Shown here: positions 48,350-60,719 of the stretch, in pieces
Position numbering within the stretch: the first letter of the stretch is position 1
Layout of the letters: each line of letters starts with the position of its first letter
Program-made: the position numbers and the translations under genes
Notes under the pieces: model-generated
Told to the model about the DNA's origin: nothing
Database searches by the model: none
The model's input: the letters and a program-made list of their open reading frames with translations, nothing else
Assembly: GCA_024138025.1 (NCBI GenBank)
Contig: JAMXBD010002739.1
Coordinates: 103,216 to 167,215, forward strand
DNA: 64,000 nt
Source of the DNA: Combretum micranthum
Taxonomy: Eukaryota > Streptophyta > Magnoliopsida > Myrtales > Combretaceae
Reading direction: 5' to 3'

Positions 48350-49560
48350 ATGTCGGATAAAAATTCTTCTGAAGGTGTGTTTGGGGGTTTCGATCCTAAA
48401 CTCATGATGGAGGCGTTGACGAGTGAAATGAGACGTATGTTCAAAGAAGGAATGGAGGATATAAATGATAGGGTAGATAGGAAGTTGGAGTTGGTTTTGA
48501 GTAATTCTCAAGGGCGAAGGAAGGAGAATCCTCCTATGAAGGAAGTGGGGAATGAGGAAGAGTTTTTTGAAAATGAGGAGTCATATGATAATTATAGGAG
48601 GAGAAACAAAGGAAACAGAAATTGGGGAGATAGAGGAGTTAGGAATTGGGAAGATAGAGGCGCTAGAAATTGGGAAGGTAGAGGTGATAGGAATTGGGAG
48701 GACAACAACCTAGGCAATATTAAAATGAAGATACCACCATTCCAAGGTAAGAATGATCCTGAAGCTTACTTGGAATGGGAAAAGAAGGTGGAGTTGGTAT
48801 TCGATTGCCATGAGTATTCTGAGAGGAAGAAGGTGAAGCTGGCAGCAATTGAATTTTCAGATTATGCCATAGTGTGGTGGGATCAATTGTTGTTGAGTAG
48901 AAGGAGGAGTGGAGAGCCACCAATTGAGACGTGGGAAGAGATGAAGAGAGTTATGAAGAAGATTTGTGCTGCATACTTCTATAGGGAGTTGCACAATAAA
49001 TTGCAAAATCTCAAACAAGGAAGTAGGAGTGTAGACGATTATTTTAAGGAGATGGAGATGATAATGATAAGGGCAAACATGGCAGAAGATCGTGAGGCCA
49101 CCATGGCAAGATTTCTTGCGGGTTTGAATAGGGATATTCAAAATGTTGTGGAACTCCAGCATTATGTGGAGTTGGAGGAGATGGTCCATATGGCTATCAA
49201 AGTTGAAAATCAATTGAAGAAAAGAGGTAGCAGCAATAACAGATTCTCCCAGAGTTCTAGTTCATCCAATTGGAAGACTAGCACGTGGAAGAAAGAGGAG
49301 AAGTCATTTTCTACCAAGCCAAAGAATGAGCAAAGGCAGAGACCTCCACCCATGGAAGTCAAGGTAAATCTGACCCTACTCCTAGGAGTAGAGATATCAA
49401 ATGCTTTAAATGCCAAGGAAAGGGACATGTAGCGAACCAATGCCCCAATAGAAGGGCTATGGTCATGAAGAATGGAGAGATAGTGACAGATAGCGAGTCA
49501 GATCATGACTCCATGCCATCACTTGAGGATGCCACTGATGAGGAGATTGAGGAAGAGGCT
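48350..49560 (+). pseudogene. G6 gag, one frameshift before the knuckle
   Basis: The first 360 codons (48350-49432) hold a coiled N-terminus and four imperfect repeats of the form R-N-W-x-D/G-R-G (about residues 85-120). The Gag core follows (NIKMKIPPFQGKNDPEAYLEW; VWWDQLLLSRRR; LKQGSRSVDDYFKEMEMIM; MARFLAGLNRDIQNVVEL). A shift near 49370 moves to the frame with the CCHC knuckle (C-F-K-C-Q-G-K-G-H-V-A-N-Q-C) and an acidic segment to about 49590. It is the longest uninterrupted Gag reading in the window. Confidence 0.87.
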
Positions 49561-49619
49561 GATGAGGGTAGGCTAGTAGCAGTGTGAAAAGGGTATTAAA
49601 TGTGCAGGTTAAAGAAGAA

Positions 49620-50305
49620 GCTGAAGTGCAACGGAAAACATTTTCCATACTCGTTGCCACATTAATAACCAGCTTTGTAGCATGATTATTGATGGGGGCA
49701 GTTGCACAAATGTGGTGAGCACATTTATTGTTGAGAAGTTGGGATTGAACCACCAAACATCCCACCCCATATAAATTGCAATGGCTGAATGATAGTGGGG
49801 AAACCAAGGTGACTAAAAATCTATGATTGTTTTCCGCATTGGAAGATATGAGGATGAGGTTATGTGTGATGTTGTGCCCATGCAAGCATGTCATATTCTG
49901 TTGGGGAGGCCATGGCAATTCGATAGGAAGGCTATACATGATGGCTTCTTGAATAAGTATTCACTTATTCATCGTGGCAAGAGTTTTACACTCAAGCCAA
50001 TGACTCCAAAGCAGGTGTATGAAGATCAATTACAGCTGCAACAATCAATAGGGAAACACCGAGAGAGTGAGAAAATTAAAGAGATTGAGAGAGCAAAAGA
50101 AAAAGATAAAAAGAATGAAAATACAAAAGAGTGGAAGGCTGGAAAGAGCGAAAGAGACCAAGTTGAGAGGGGTCCAGCTTTGGTGGTGAGAGAAAAGGAG
50201 AGTGCAGCCTTGCAAAAGGAGAGTTGTGTGGTAAGAGTGAGTTCAGTGAGGAGAGCTTTAGTGATGAAGCAACCGATGTTGTTGTTGGTTTTTAAGGAAG
50301 AATGA
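49620..50305 (+). pseudogene. G6 protease segment and linker
   Basis: The active site IIDGGSCTNVVSTFIVEKLGL lies near 49685-49750 in a frame that soon stops. A second frame at 49823-50305 reads VPMQACHILLGRPWQFDRKAIHDG, then a Lys/Glu-rich linker (EKIKEIERAKEKDKKNEN and onward). This is the same organisation as G1. Confidence 0.8.
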
Positions 50306-51820
50306 TTGAGTACTAACGATTTTTCTAACTCTTTGCCTAGTTCTATTGTTTCCCTTTTGCAGGAGTTTGAGGACGTCTGTCAGAGGAGATTCCTAGAGGA
50401 TTACCACCTGTGCGTGGTATTGAGCATCAAATCGACCTTGTACTTGGAACGTCAATTCCAAATAAACCAGCTTATAGGAGTAATCCAGAGGAGACTAAGG
50501 AACTCCAAAGACAGGTTAGCGAGCTGATGGCGAAGGGGTACGTGAGAGAAAGTATGAGTCCATGCGCAGTTCCAGTGATTCTAGTACCTAAGAAAGATGG
50601 GACATGAGGATGTGTGTTGATTGTCACACTATCAACAACATCACGGTAAAGTATAGACATCCCATTCCATGCTTAGATGATATGCTAGATGAATTGCATG
50701 GTTCTTGCATATTTTCTAAGATTGATTTAAAGAGTGGATATCATCAGATTAGCATGAAAAAGGGAAATGAGTGGAAAACTGCTTTCAAAACAAAATATGG
50801 ATTATATGAGTGGTTAGTTATGCCCTTTGGGTTAACTAATGCGCCCAGTACCTTTATGAGATTAATGAACCATGTTTTGAGAACATTCATTGGAAAGTTT
50901 ATGGTTGTCTACTTTGATGATATTCTTATTTACAGCAGGAACTTAGATGATCATTTAATGCATTTGAAAGATGTTTTGGAGGTGCTTAGGAAAGAAAAGT
51001 TGTTTGCTAACCTCAAGAAGTGCACCTTTTGCACGGATAGACTTGTATTTCTTGGATTTGTTGTCAGTGCGCAGGGAATACAGGTTGATGAAGAGAAGAT
51101 TCGTGCTATTAGAGAGTGGCCTAGTCCCACAGTGTGAGCCAAGTGCGGAGTTTTCACGGTCTTGCAAGTTTTTATCGGCACTTTGTGAAGGATTTCAGCA
51201 GTATAGCCGCACCGATCACTGAGGTCATTAAGAAGAATGTGGGATTCAAGTGGGGAGAAGAACAAGAAGGCGTTTCAATTGTTGAAAGGGAAGTTGACTA
51301 ATGCTCCTTTACTTGCATTATGATTTTGCAAAGACCTTTGAAATTGAATGCGATGCTTCTGGTGTAGGTATTGGTGCCGTGCTTATGCAAGAGAGAGACC
51401 AATTGCATATTTCAGTGAGAAGTTGACAGAGGCAGCATTGAAGTATCCCACTTATGATAAGGAGTATATGCACTGGTTCGAGCATTGAGACTTGGCAACA
51501 CTATCTGTGGCCCAAGGAATTTGTCATTCACACGACCATGAGTCGTTGAAGCACTTGAAAGGGTAGCACAAGTTGAATAGGAGACATGCACGATGGGTGG
51601 AGTTTATTGAGACATTCCCATATGTCATTCGTTACAAACAAGATGGTAGGAAGAAAGCTGAGTTTGTTAAGCAAATTCATGAGAAGGCAAGACTTAACAT
51701 CGAAAGAAGAACCGAGCAGTATACAAAGTAAGCCAACAAAGTGCAGCGACAAGTGGTGTTTGAACCCGGTGATTGGGTATGGGTGCACATGCGCAAAGAA
51801 AGGTTTCCAGAACAAAGGCG
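50306..51820 (+). pseudogene. G6 reverse transcriptase, RNase H and fused integrase end
   Basis: RT fingers ([29 protein letters not shown]) lie at 50410-50607. 50604-51137 contains [20 protein letters not shown], the YFDD box ([15 protein letters not shown]) and [18 protein letters not shown]. Past 51120 the RT thumb and RNase H read only by changing frame every 30-80 bases. At about 51640 the RNase H text ([15 protein letters not shown]) is followed at once by the integrase C-terminal text ([35 protein letters not shown]). The DALSR end, the HHCC finger and the whole catalytic core are absent. Confidence 0.83.
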
Positions 51821-51869
51821 TTCTATTTTACCACTTTGTATGTTTAATATCCATCATATATGATGATAA

Positions 51870-53182
51870 AATGGAATTAGCTGCCTTAATATTATGTGCT
51901 ATTGGTGAGAATGGCAATAATGTTGAATGTAGTATGTGTGTGAAAGGGAACTTCAAGGGGGAGAAACTAAGTATTCTAATTGATAGTGGGAGCTCCTCTA
52001 ATTTTATTGATGAGGATTTAGCTAAGAGGCTACGTTGTTGTTTAACTCTAGTTGAACCAGTTACTGTTAACTTGGCCAATGGAGTTAAGATTTATAGCCA
52101 TTTCATGATTCATAAATTTTGTTGGAATATAGAAGGAGTTGAGTTTCATTTTGATTTATCTCTTACTGCCTATGATCTAATATTAGGCATGCTATGGCTT
52201 ATTTCACTTGGGACAATGTAGTGGAATTTTAAGCTATCAAGAATAGAATTTCAATGGCAAGGATTAACGTGCACCTTATGGGGACAGAATGAGGTTTTCA
52301 CTCCTATTAAAGGTAAGAAAATGATTACCATGTCATCCTCAACTAATTCTACTCCTAAGGTACAATGTTGGGTTGTCAATAACACTTTAGTTGATATATT
52401 CCTGTGGTAAAGCAAGTAGTGCATCCTGATGTTATTGAGCTATTAGAAGAGTACAATGATCTATATGAGGAACCTTCAATGTTACCTCCTAATAGGTCTT
52501 GTAATCATAGAATTCATTTGTAAAAAAATGCTTTACCTGTAACTTAAGGCCATACCATTATTCAAACATACAAAAATCGGTATTAGAGGATATGATAAGA
52601 GAAATGCTGCTCAGTGAAATCATACAACCTAGTTACAGCCCCTCTGCATCCAATGTGGTGCTTGTTAAGAAAAAAGATAATATGTGGCGAACGTGTGTGG
52701 ATTATAGGGACTTAAATAAACAGACGACAAAAGACAGGTTTCCTATTCCTATAATCGAAGATTTCTTTAATGAATTGTTTGAAGCTTATCATTTCAACAA
52801 GCTTGACCTATGTTTAGGGTATCACCAGATCCTTATGCACCCCAATGATGTATATAAAACAGCGTTTCGAACTCATGATGGACACTACGAGTTTTTGGTC
52901 ATGCCATTTGGGTTGACTAATGCTCCGCCCACATTTCAAGGCCTCATGAATGATCGTTTAGACCTTACTTAAGGAAATTTGTCTTGGTTTTCTTTGACGA
53001 AATTCTAGTATAGAATGTAGCTCACTTGAGGACAGTCTTTGATATATTAAGGAAAGAAAAATTATATTTTAAGCGGAGCAAATGTGAATTTGGAGTAGAT
53101 CACATAGACTACCTTAGGCATATTGTTAGTAAACAAGGGATAGCTATTGATCCTAAGAAAATTGAAGCAATTATACAATGGT
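51870..53182 (+). pseudogene. G7 protease and first part of RT
   Basis: The protease has the active site LSILIDSGSSSNFIDED (about 51965-52015) and the end GVEFHFDLSLTAYDLILGMLWL to 52221. The linker to about 52580 has many stops. RT runs from [18 protein letters not shown] to [19 protein letters not shown] at 52592-52972. At the FFDE box (VLVFFDEILV) the catalytic DD is altered, and the RT thumb starts at 53026-53182. Family L copy B cuts it after EAIIQW. Confidence 0.8.
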
Positions 53183-56100
53183 TGTTATGCCTTGAAGGAT
53201 ACCCTAAATGTGGTAGTCCACCACATATAATATCAAGACTCAAGAATGACCATCTTAGTCACGCAAAAGTCTTAGTATTATATGTAAGGCATATAACATG
53301 GTAATAGGAGACGCCATTGAGAAGTGTGGTTTAAGCAAATAATAATGAACAAACAAAAATCTGGAAATAAAGTTAACCCACAAATAACATTTAATGGTCC
53401 ATTACATAAGTCTTAGGGGCATTCCCTCGCTAATCTCTAAGGATCATATAAAAGTTACTAGTCTTTACAATATAACTTAAATACTTCATCAAAAGATTTT
53501 AAAGGAATTCTATTATAAATCTTCAAGTAGATTTCCCCCAAAAGCTCCCAAAAAGAAGACTTACTCAGATATGTGAAGACCTTAGATAAAGGAACAAATG
53601 GTCCTACGTATACAAAAATCTATAGTGTGTAAATACTACCGGTTATGCCAACCACCACTATCACACACTTATCCCACCAATTGCGATATGCTCCTAGCTC
53701 ATATCTCAACACAGTAGGCCACGTAAATCAATTTACAAGTGAAATAAGGGAAGAAAAGGATAAGGACGCACTATTAATGGATATTATGCACCAAGAATAG
53801 CCCAAACTACACTCTCACTCTCTTGATATGACACACAAGATAGATCAAGTGGTTGATCACCACAATCTAAAGTAGAATGATAAGAACGGGATGGATTTGC
53901 TCTCAAGCTGAAAGACTAATACAAGGAGTTTCAATATCAAGTATAAGCTAGGGTTTCTAAAACATAAGGGGTATATATATACTCGTACATAATGGCAAAG
54001 ATGTAAATAAAGTAAAAGGGCAAACTTGTAAATAAAGAAAATTCATATAAAACACAGACACTTGCCACGCTCTTCATCACGCCCGTAAGATAAGCCGTTA
54101 TCTTCTTTGATCAACATCTCATGCCTTGATGAAGTGAGCACAATAGCGTAGTTGGCATTACGGGCACCATTACGGCTATAGTCTGGGTTGTAATCTCCTC
54201 GGTACAAAATTTGCCAATGTTGGATCAAGCTTGGTTTCACCCATGATTGAGATAACGGCCTTTCTCACCGTTGTATCCTAGGTTGTGATCTTCTTGGAGA
54301 CAAATTCCTAACATGGCTTCTGCCTTCTTACGATCTTTGTTGGATATAATGGCTTTGGTTACCAGCGTAAGGTCACCCATGATCTCTTCTGTCTCGCTCA
54401 TTCTTCAACAACAGCCTTGTTATGACCATATCCATCAGGGGGATCTCCTTTCCCATGAATAACGGCTAGTGTTATGGTCGTAGCTGATAGGGGAATCTCG
54501 AGTCCTTCTTGTTCTCCTCTTAACTTCTTGCAAATTGATCCATGAACATTGATATAATACATCCTATAATCATGTAAGAAGTTATGCTCATCTTCTTGAG
54601 GCTGATTCAATAGAATTCTTTAAGTCAAATTCTATAATCCTTTAGCTTTCGCTCTAGTGATCGGACCGGTAGGAATCTGATTCCTATCAAATTATATAAT
54701 AGCAAATGCAATGTAACTCAACTCGTGAAGTGCATGTATTAAATTTTATTTAGATTCTAGCTATTTAATTTCAATTTCTTATAAGTGATCAACTAATTTT
54801 AGACACTTCACATACTAGTAGAACATACAATTCGTTATAGGTAATTCATGGCTCGATATGCTTAAGGTTCTTTCACCAATATTATAAGTCACATGCACTT
54901 TCCATTTTATCTTTTTCCTATATCTAATACTACTATACTGCAAGCACAATCATAAGTATGCAAAACAAGGGAAGTAGACTCACTCAGCCATGGCTTGACG
55001 ATACTTCCTTAATCGAAATAGTCTTCAGGGTAGTACATATCGTCTTCCTCGTTTCCTAAACAAAGGAAATACCTAAAATGAGTATCCCATAGAATTTCTA
55101 ATCAAATTTTCTAATTCTATCTTCTAGTTGTGATAAAATTCGTATCGATGCAAATTCCAACTTAAAATGGTTATAACTTACTTATTTTAACTCGGAATTT
55201 CGCATATTATTTATCGTTTTCTACCTACTCGAAAAGATCTATCCATTTCTAAGGTTATTTTTGGCATAAAAAGTTGTTTGGGTTTCGAAACAATGAGATA
55301 CAAATTCACCACGAAAATCCCAGCTTTCAAAACATAAGTTTTCAAACTTTTCTTCATCCAAAAATTCTTATACCAAAATATAGATAATTGTATAGTTGAA
55401 AAATCATTTGAATAAATATATATGGACGCATATTATATGCATGAATTAAGTGAGGTTACCTCAACAATGATGTTTGTAAAATAATGTTTCCTAAAAGTTG
55501 GAAAAAGTAAAGACTTGAAAATTTACTTAAGTTTGTTGGAAAAAGAAAAAAAGTTTCTTGAATTATTATAAGTGAGTGTTTCCTTCTTTTAACTTCATTT
55601 TTTAACCTTTGAGAATAATTAAAATTTCTTAAACATAAATTTAGTCTTTTTAAGATTCCTATAACTTCATTTCTAATGGTTAAAAAAATAAAGTAGTTTC
55701 TTTAAGTATTCCTTGGTAGTGACTAATTATCCTTAAAGTAGTCATGTTTATGTGTTCTTAATTTTTCCTAAAGTGAGTTCCACTTTATATAAATAATAGT
55801 GATCTTCTAAGTTATTTACTAGTTTTATTTCCTAAGAAAGGTTTATTTCTAACAGGTGAATTTTTTATGATTTTGTAAAACTTGTCTAGACCTTAGTATT
55901 TTAGAGTGTTGGTGAGAAATTTACGAATCAGTTTAAGAAAACCTTTGTCAACCAAGGAATAAGAAATATAGAGTTTTAAAGACACCTTCTTATTTTTGTT
56001 GGTTTAAAAAGAGTATGTGTGATAAATTTACTTTATGTACTCTTTGTTGAAATTCTAATGTACCATTATTACTAAAAACTTGTGATAAGCTTTTCTAAAT

Positions 56101-57551
56101 TTTGGAAAAGATTAGTTAAGAAAAAACTTTAAGTTTTTAAGGAAAAATCATTCCTTATGTGATAAAATTTTATTTTAAAGAGAGTTCCTATTTTCCTTCA
56201 TTTAAGAAAACTCCTTTTATTTTTGTTGAGACAATATCAACATGTTCATATATGATTATGAATATGTAGCCATGAGAAATAGAATAATATCATATAATAA
56301 GATAAGATATATGTAAGAATCAATATAAACATAATAATAAGATCAAGTATTGGAAGCTTTAACTTCATAAAACAACTCGAGACTAAGAATAGATTAGTCC
56401 AAAAAAAAAAAGAAAAAGAAAGAAAGAAAGAAAGAAAGTAAAAGCATGATAATAATAGTAAGAGCAATAATAAAAGCATAATAATAAAAACATAATGTAT
56501 GAACAAGAACAGAACATAAACATAACGTTACTTTTTTAACCTCAATGGGTCTTTAGAAAACATAGACTATGTTCAAGTTACATGAACATAATAAATAATC
56601 TATTGCAATCTAACAATATAAGAATGGATGTATGAATAAGAACAAAATAAATCTATTGCTGCTTTTTTAACCTGTTACGGGTTTTTAGAAAACACAAATT
56701 AAGTTCATACCAAGTCACATGAACATGAAGGAAGTTTCAATCAATTACCTAGCGGTTAGAAGAAAATGGAGAAGTGGTAGAGAGAATCTGTAAAGAGGAT
56801 TTTATGGAGTGATTTTGAGAGAGTTTTGGTATGTGAAAAAAATGGAGGGAGATGAGGTATTTATAGAATTTTGATGGAGGAAAATTAAATATAATAAAAT
56901 AAAGTAAAAAAGAAAAAATAAAATAGAGAAAGGGAGAGAGGGGGCTAACACATGCACGGAGAGAAAGAGAGAGTGAGTTTTAATATATATATATTTTTTT
57001 GTAAATGAAAAGTAATTAAGATGTGAAGTATAATAGATGTGAAGTTGTATTGAAAAAAGAGAGAGTAGAAAATAGGTATATAGGTAGTAAGAAAAAGTAG
57101 ATATGAATAGTAGAATATGACAATGAACAATAAACAAGACCAATAATATACAGTAGTAATGAAAACACGCATATAAATACGATATCCGTTATTTTTAACT
57201 ACTGAAAAATTATAAAATTGATATTTTTGAAATCCTTCTATTATTACGAATCTCACGGTATCATCGAAATAATTTTACTATTTCGAGCCCCGAAACACGC
57301 TTTTCGAGAACTGATTCCATTCGGATCTGAAATACACTAAAAATTAGCGAACCTCATATTTTTAAGCTTTCGTATATTAATACGAACTATTATCCATCAT
57401 TATTTCAATTTCGTTATTTAGGTTTAAGAGCGTAGAATTATCGGATCTAAATACTAGGGTTTGTTGTAGTCTTTTGTTGACTCTTAGGGTTTCCGGTTGA
57501 CTTATAATTCTAGATTTAGGCATAAAATTAGCAAAAATTCAAGGGTTTACA
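53183..57551. repeat. Family L repeat, copy B (about 4.4 kb, with nested LTR)
   Basis: The ends are sharp because the host RT text continues across: ...IEAIIQW before, and [21 protein letters not shown] after. It starts tgttatgccttgaagg and ends caagggtttaca. The flanks are atggt and atggc, a 5-bp target copy with one change. About 1.1 kb of it is a nested family X LTR (approximately 53580-54689), leaving about 3.2 kb of own sequence. No coding frame with recognisable content is present. A run of a/g near 56400-56440 matches the agtccaaaaaa site of copy A. Confidence 0.75.
53580..54689 (-). repeat. Family X LTR nested in family L copy B (left end approximate)
   Basis: On the minus strand it starts tgataggaatcagattcc and encodes T-G-P-I-T-R-A-K-A-K at 54640-54670. 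Stretches around 54060-54120 and 53760-53830 match the plus-strand X LTR at 25900-26240 (cacgcccgtaag; ggatattatgcacc). aatta follows at 54690; no left target copy was identified. Confidence 0.5.
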
Positions 57552-59061
57552 ATGGCCAGCACCTACCACAGTGAAACAGTTGCGTGGGTTTCTTGGTTTA
57601 GCGGGCTGCTACAGATGCTTCATACGTGGTTTTGATGCTATTGTAAAACCATTGACCAATTTACTTAGGAAGGATCAGTTTAAGTGGAACTCATAAGCTG
57701 AAGAAACATTTGATAAAATGAAGAATGCTATCCAGTCACCGGTTTTGCGTCTACCTAATTATACCAAAAGGTTCATGATGGAAACTGATGCTAGTAGGGC
57801 AGCGTTAATGCGAGATAACCACCCTATTGCTTACATCAATAAGTCATTGGCACTTAAGAATCGTAGCATGTCAGTCTATCAAAAGGAATTGTTAGCAATT
57901 ATCTATGCTATAGACAAGTGCAGACATTACTTTTTGGGGAAGGCCATTTATGATAAGAACCGATCACCAAAGTCTCAAATATCTCCTTGAACAACATTTA
58001 GTAACTCCCAATCAGCAAAAATGGCTTACTAAACTGTTGGGATTAGATTATTCTATTGAATTCAAGAGTGGGAACACTAATTCTGCTACTGTTGCCTTGT
58101 CAAGGAGAGGAGAAAGTCAAGTAAACTAGCTTACAATGCATACTACACCTCCTGAGTTCCTGGAGGAAGTAAAGGCTAGTTGGTATCGACCTAAAGGGTA
58201 TGACCACATTATTAAACAATTGGGTGAAGGTAAGTTGGTTAAAAATTTCACTTAGGTGCTGGGTATATTGAGAAGGCATAGTCAAGTGGTATTTGGATCA
58301 CCCCAAGAGTTATGCTTGAAGTTGCTGCAACTATATCATGGGAGGTCACTTGGGGGACATGCTGGATCACATGCTACTTACAAAAGAATAGTTGCGATGT
58401 TCTATTGGCTTAAGTTAGAGAGGCAAGTAAGACAATTGATGAGAAGTTGTGATACCTATTAGAGATATAAATTTGAGAATGTGGCTAATTCCGGCCTATT
58501 ACAGCCCTTACCAGTTCCCAATGAGTGCTGGTAGGACATCACCATGGATTTCATTGAAGGGTTCCTAAATCTAATGGGAAGGAGGTAATTATGGTTGTAT
58601 TGGACAGATTAAGTAAATATTCTCATTTCTTAGCTCTATCACATCGTTACACGGCTCTGTATTTGGCACAATTATTCCGAGATCAAATTTACAAGTCGCA
58701 TGGAATGCCTGAAACTATTACTAATGACAGGGATCCCATATTTATAAGCACATTTTGGAGGGATTTTCTCAGTTTGCAAGCGGTAGCACTTAATTATCCA
58801 CTTCCTAACATCCTTAAACTGATGGGCAAACGGTTGGAAACATATTTGAAGTGCATGTCTGGAGAATATCCTAAAAGGTGGAGTTATTTCCTACCTCTAG
58901 CTGAATGGTGGTATAACACAACTATCACTCAAGCTCAAAATTCACTCCATTTCAGGTTTTATATGGATATCCACTACCCATTTATCTACCCATGTTCAAG
59001 GTGATGCCCGAAATGCTTTTGTGGATAATGTTTTGACTAGTAGGGAAGACATGATGCATAT
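57552..59061 (+). pseudogene. G7 end of RT, RNase H and integrase
   Basis: The RT end ([20 protein letters not shown]) is followed by RNase H (FMMETDASRAALM; YQKELLAIIYAIDKCRHYFLG) at 57718-57990. The integrase finger lies at 58256-58462 (H-G-R-S-L-G-G-H-A-G, then C-D-T-Y where C-x-x-C is expected). The catalytic core at 58591-59004 reads MVVLDRLSKYSHF, then TNDRDPIFISTFWRDFL with the second Asp; the expected G-x-x-E end is altered. Stops at several places. It is cut at 59061 in DARNAFVDNVLTSREDMMHI. Confidence 0.8.
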
Positions 59062-60001
59062 TGTAAAGACCCAGCCCATTTAACCCATATATTAAGTGTG
59101 CTAAATTTCCCGACCACGTATAATACCCAAATATTAGGAACAATATTCAAATATCATACGTAAGGTCGTCTTAAAAAGAGATGTTTGTAATGGTTGCATG
59201 TTTAAAACATATATAATATTCACATGATTTGCATTAAGAAACATTACCACTACATAAGTAGTGGGTCATCACCTATATACAAGACATACATCATACACAT
59301 ACATTACAACTTCCCAAGGTCACATAAACATAGAAATCTTACTTACAACCCATACATTTCAAATACAATTCAAATCAAAATACATTCTAAGGCTTAACAA
59401 ATAAGCCTATAACTTCACAAAATACATCAAAAGGAATCCTAAGCATATACTAGGTCTCTCTCTCCTAATCATCTATAGAGTCCTCCCAGTCGTCCCGTAG
59501 CCCATATCGTCATAGAACTCGTCATCAAAGTCACCTGCAAGATAGCAGCATGAGCAAAAGGCCCAGTACATAATAATGCAAACAAATACATATGCCATGC
59601 ACACTCAACTAAATGCAATGCAATAAATCACCACAACTTAATTATCTTTAGTTAAGTGAGTAGAACAACACTAGAGTATTCAAGCTCTCATTCAAGCTTG
59701 GAAATTCTGGGGGTCCTAAGTAACAGCGGCTGATCAGAGGGTTGATATAGATAGACCGGATATCTATATCTCATATATCTAACTGATAAAGAAATTAATA
59801 GCATCATCTAGGGTTCACACTCCTTTATACACTCCACTTATCCTGGTCTATAACATCAATTAGTTCAACGATCCCATTCCCATGAATTAAAACATATTAT
59901 TTCCTCCCGAGCCTAAGTAAGAATATATCGATATAGTTAACCCTATTAGCTACCTACTTAGCCAATAAAAGAAACCACCATTGCATCATGGTGAACCATT
60001 A
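59062..60001. repeat. LTR-like repeat (family N), right part cut by G8
   Basis: Starts tgtaaagacccagccca inside the G7 integrase. It contains cacctgcaagatagcagcatgagcaaaaggcccagta, wording common in large plant LTRs. No coding sequence. Its right end is not seen because G8 enters at 60002. Confidence 0.5.
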
Positions 60002-60719
60002 TGATGAGATCATCTACCATCGAGAATTCGAGAGCCAAAATCTAGCGATCCACTCCATGGCATTGGAGGACCAATGACAAGAGCTAAAGCTAAACGAATG
60101 AAAGAAGCTTTGCACGGTCTAGTGATGAAAGTGATGGAGTTGCAAGAGAAGGAGTCAAACTCCACAAAAGAAAAACCGACATTAATTCACATTATTCAAG
60201 CTTCCAAAGAGATGGTCAAAGGCATGGAGAACCCCGAGATGAAAGTTACAATGAATGTTGAAGACTTCAAGAAGTGTAATAAAACTTCTTGGACCAGTTA
60301 TTAATATTTGGATTTTTCCAACACAACTTTAGTCTCCAGCATTGTTTTTAAGTTGTTTTATGCTGGACTTATTATTTGTTTTGGGAATTATTTTATGTGG
60401 ACATTTTAGGTCTTTTCACATGTGTCTTTTAGTCTTTTTCTTTTATTATATAGACATATATGGTTGTAAACAGAAGAATATCATTGAATGAAAAACATAA
60501 ATTTTGAGAGCACTTTCTCTTTTGTTCTTTGCAAAAGAACTCCTATTTCGATTTCTTCAATCTAAGCGCTTGGGAAATCATCTTGATAACTCAGGTTTCA
60601 ATCAACAGGTGTGGTTAGGGTCTAGTTTCGAATCCAATCTTGTTCAAGACGATCTTTGGGTTTCGATTTCAAATTACGATTGTTGGGTTCTAGGTTTAAA
60701 ATACCTAGGGTTTGCATCA
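60002..60719 (+). repeat. G8 5' LTR (718 bp)
   Basis: Starts tgatgagatcatctacc and ends ctagggtttgcatca. It encodes G-P-M-T-R-A-K-A-K-R-M-K-E-A-L near the U3 start, with the frame open at 60074-60304. catta (59997-60001) precedes it as the expected target copy. The R/U5 part has the usual gagagcactttctctt wording. Confidence 0.82.

Larger units (their letters stand above)
47068..51830 (+). mobile_element. G6: gypsy element of the G1/G2 clade, 3'-truncated, integrase mostly deleted
   Basis: LTR, primer site, leader, gag, protease, RT and RNase H are followed directly by the integrase C-terminal end. Most of the integrase is deleted at about 51640. The polypurine tract and 3' LTR are missing. 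It joins sequence of a different chromovirus-like element near 51830. Single-base gaps are frequent in 51120-51560. Confidence 0.85.
51831..59061 (+). mobile_element. G7: second chromovirus-like element, truncated and split by family L copy B
   Basis: No LTR or gag is present; it starts in the protease region and ends in the integrase. The pieces are 51831-53182 and 57552-59061. The wording ([59 protein letters not shown]) is that of the Reina/Tekay-like chromoviruses and is clearly different from G1/G2/G6/G8. Confidence 0.82.

Noticed and set aside
51586..51830. First half of a 211-codon frame fused to a protease
   Set aside because: The first half is an off-frame reading of the G6 RNase H/integrase text. 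Only the part from about 51870 is the G7 protease.
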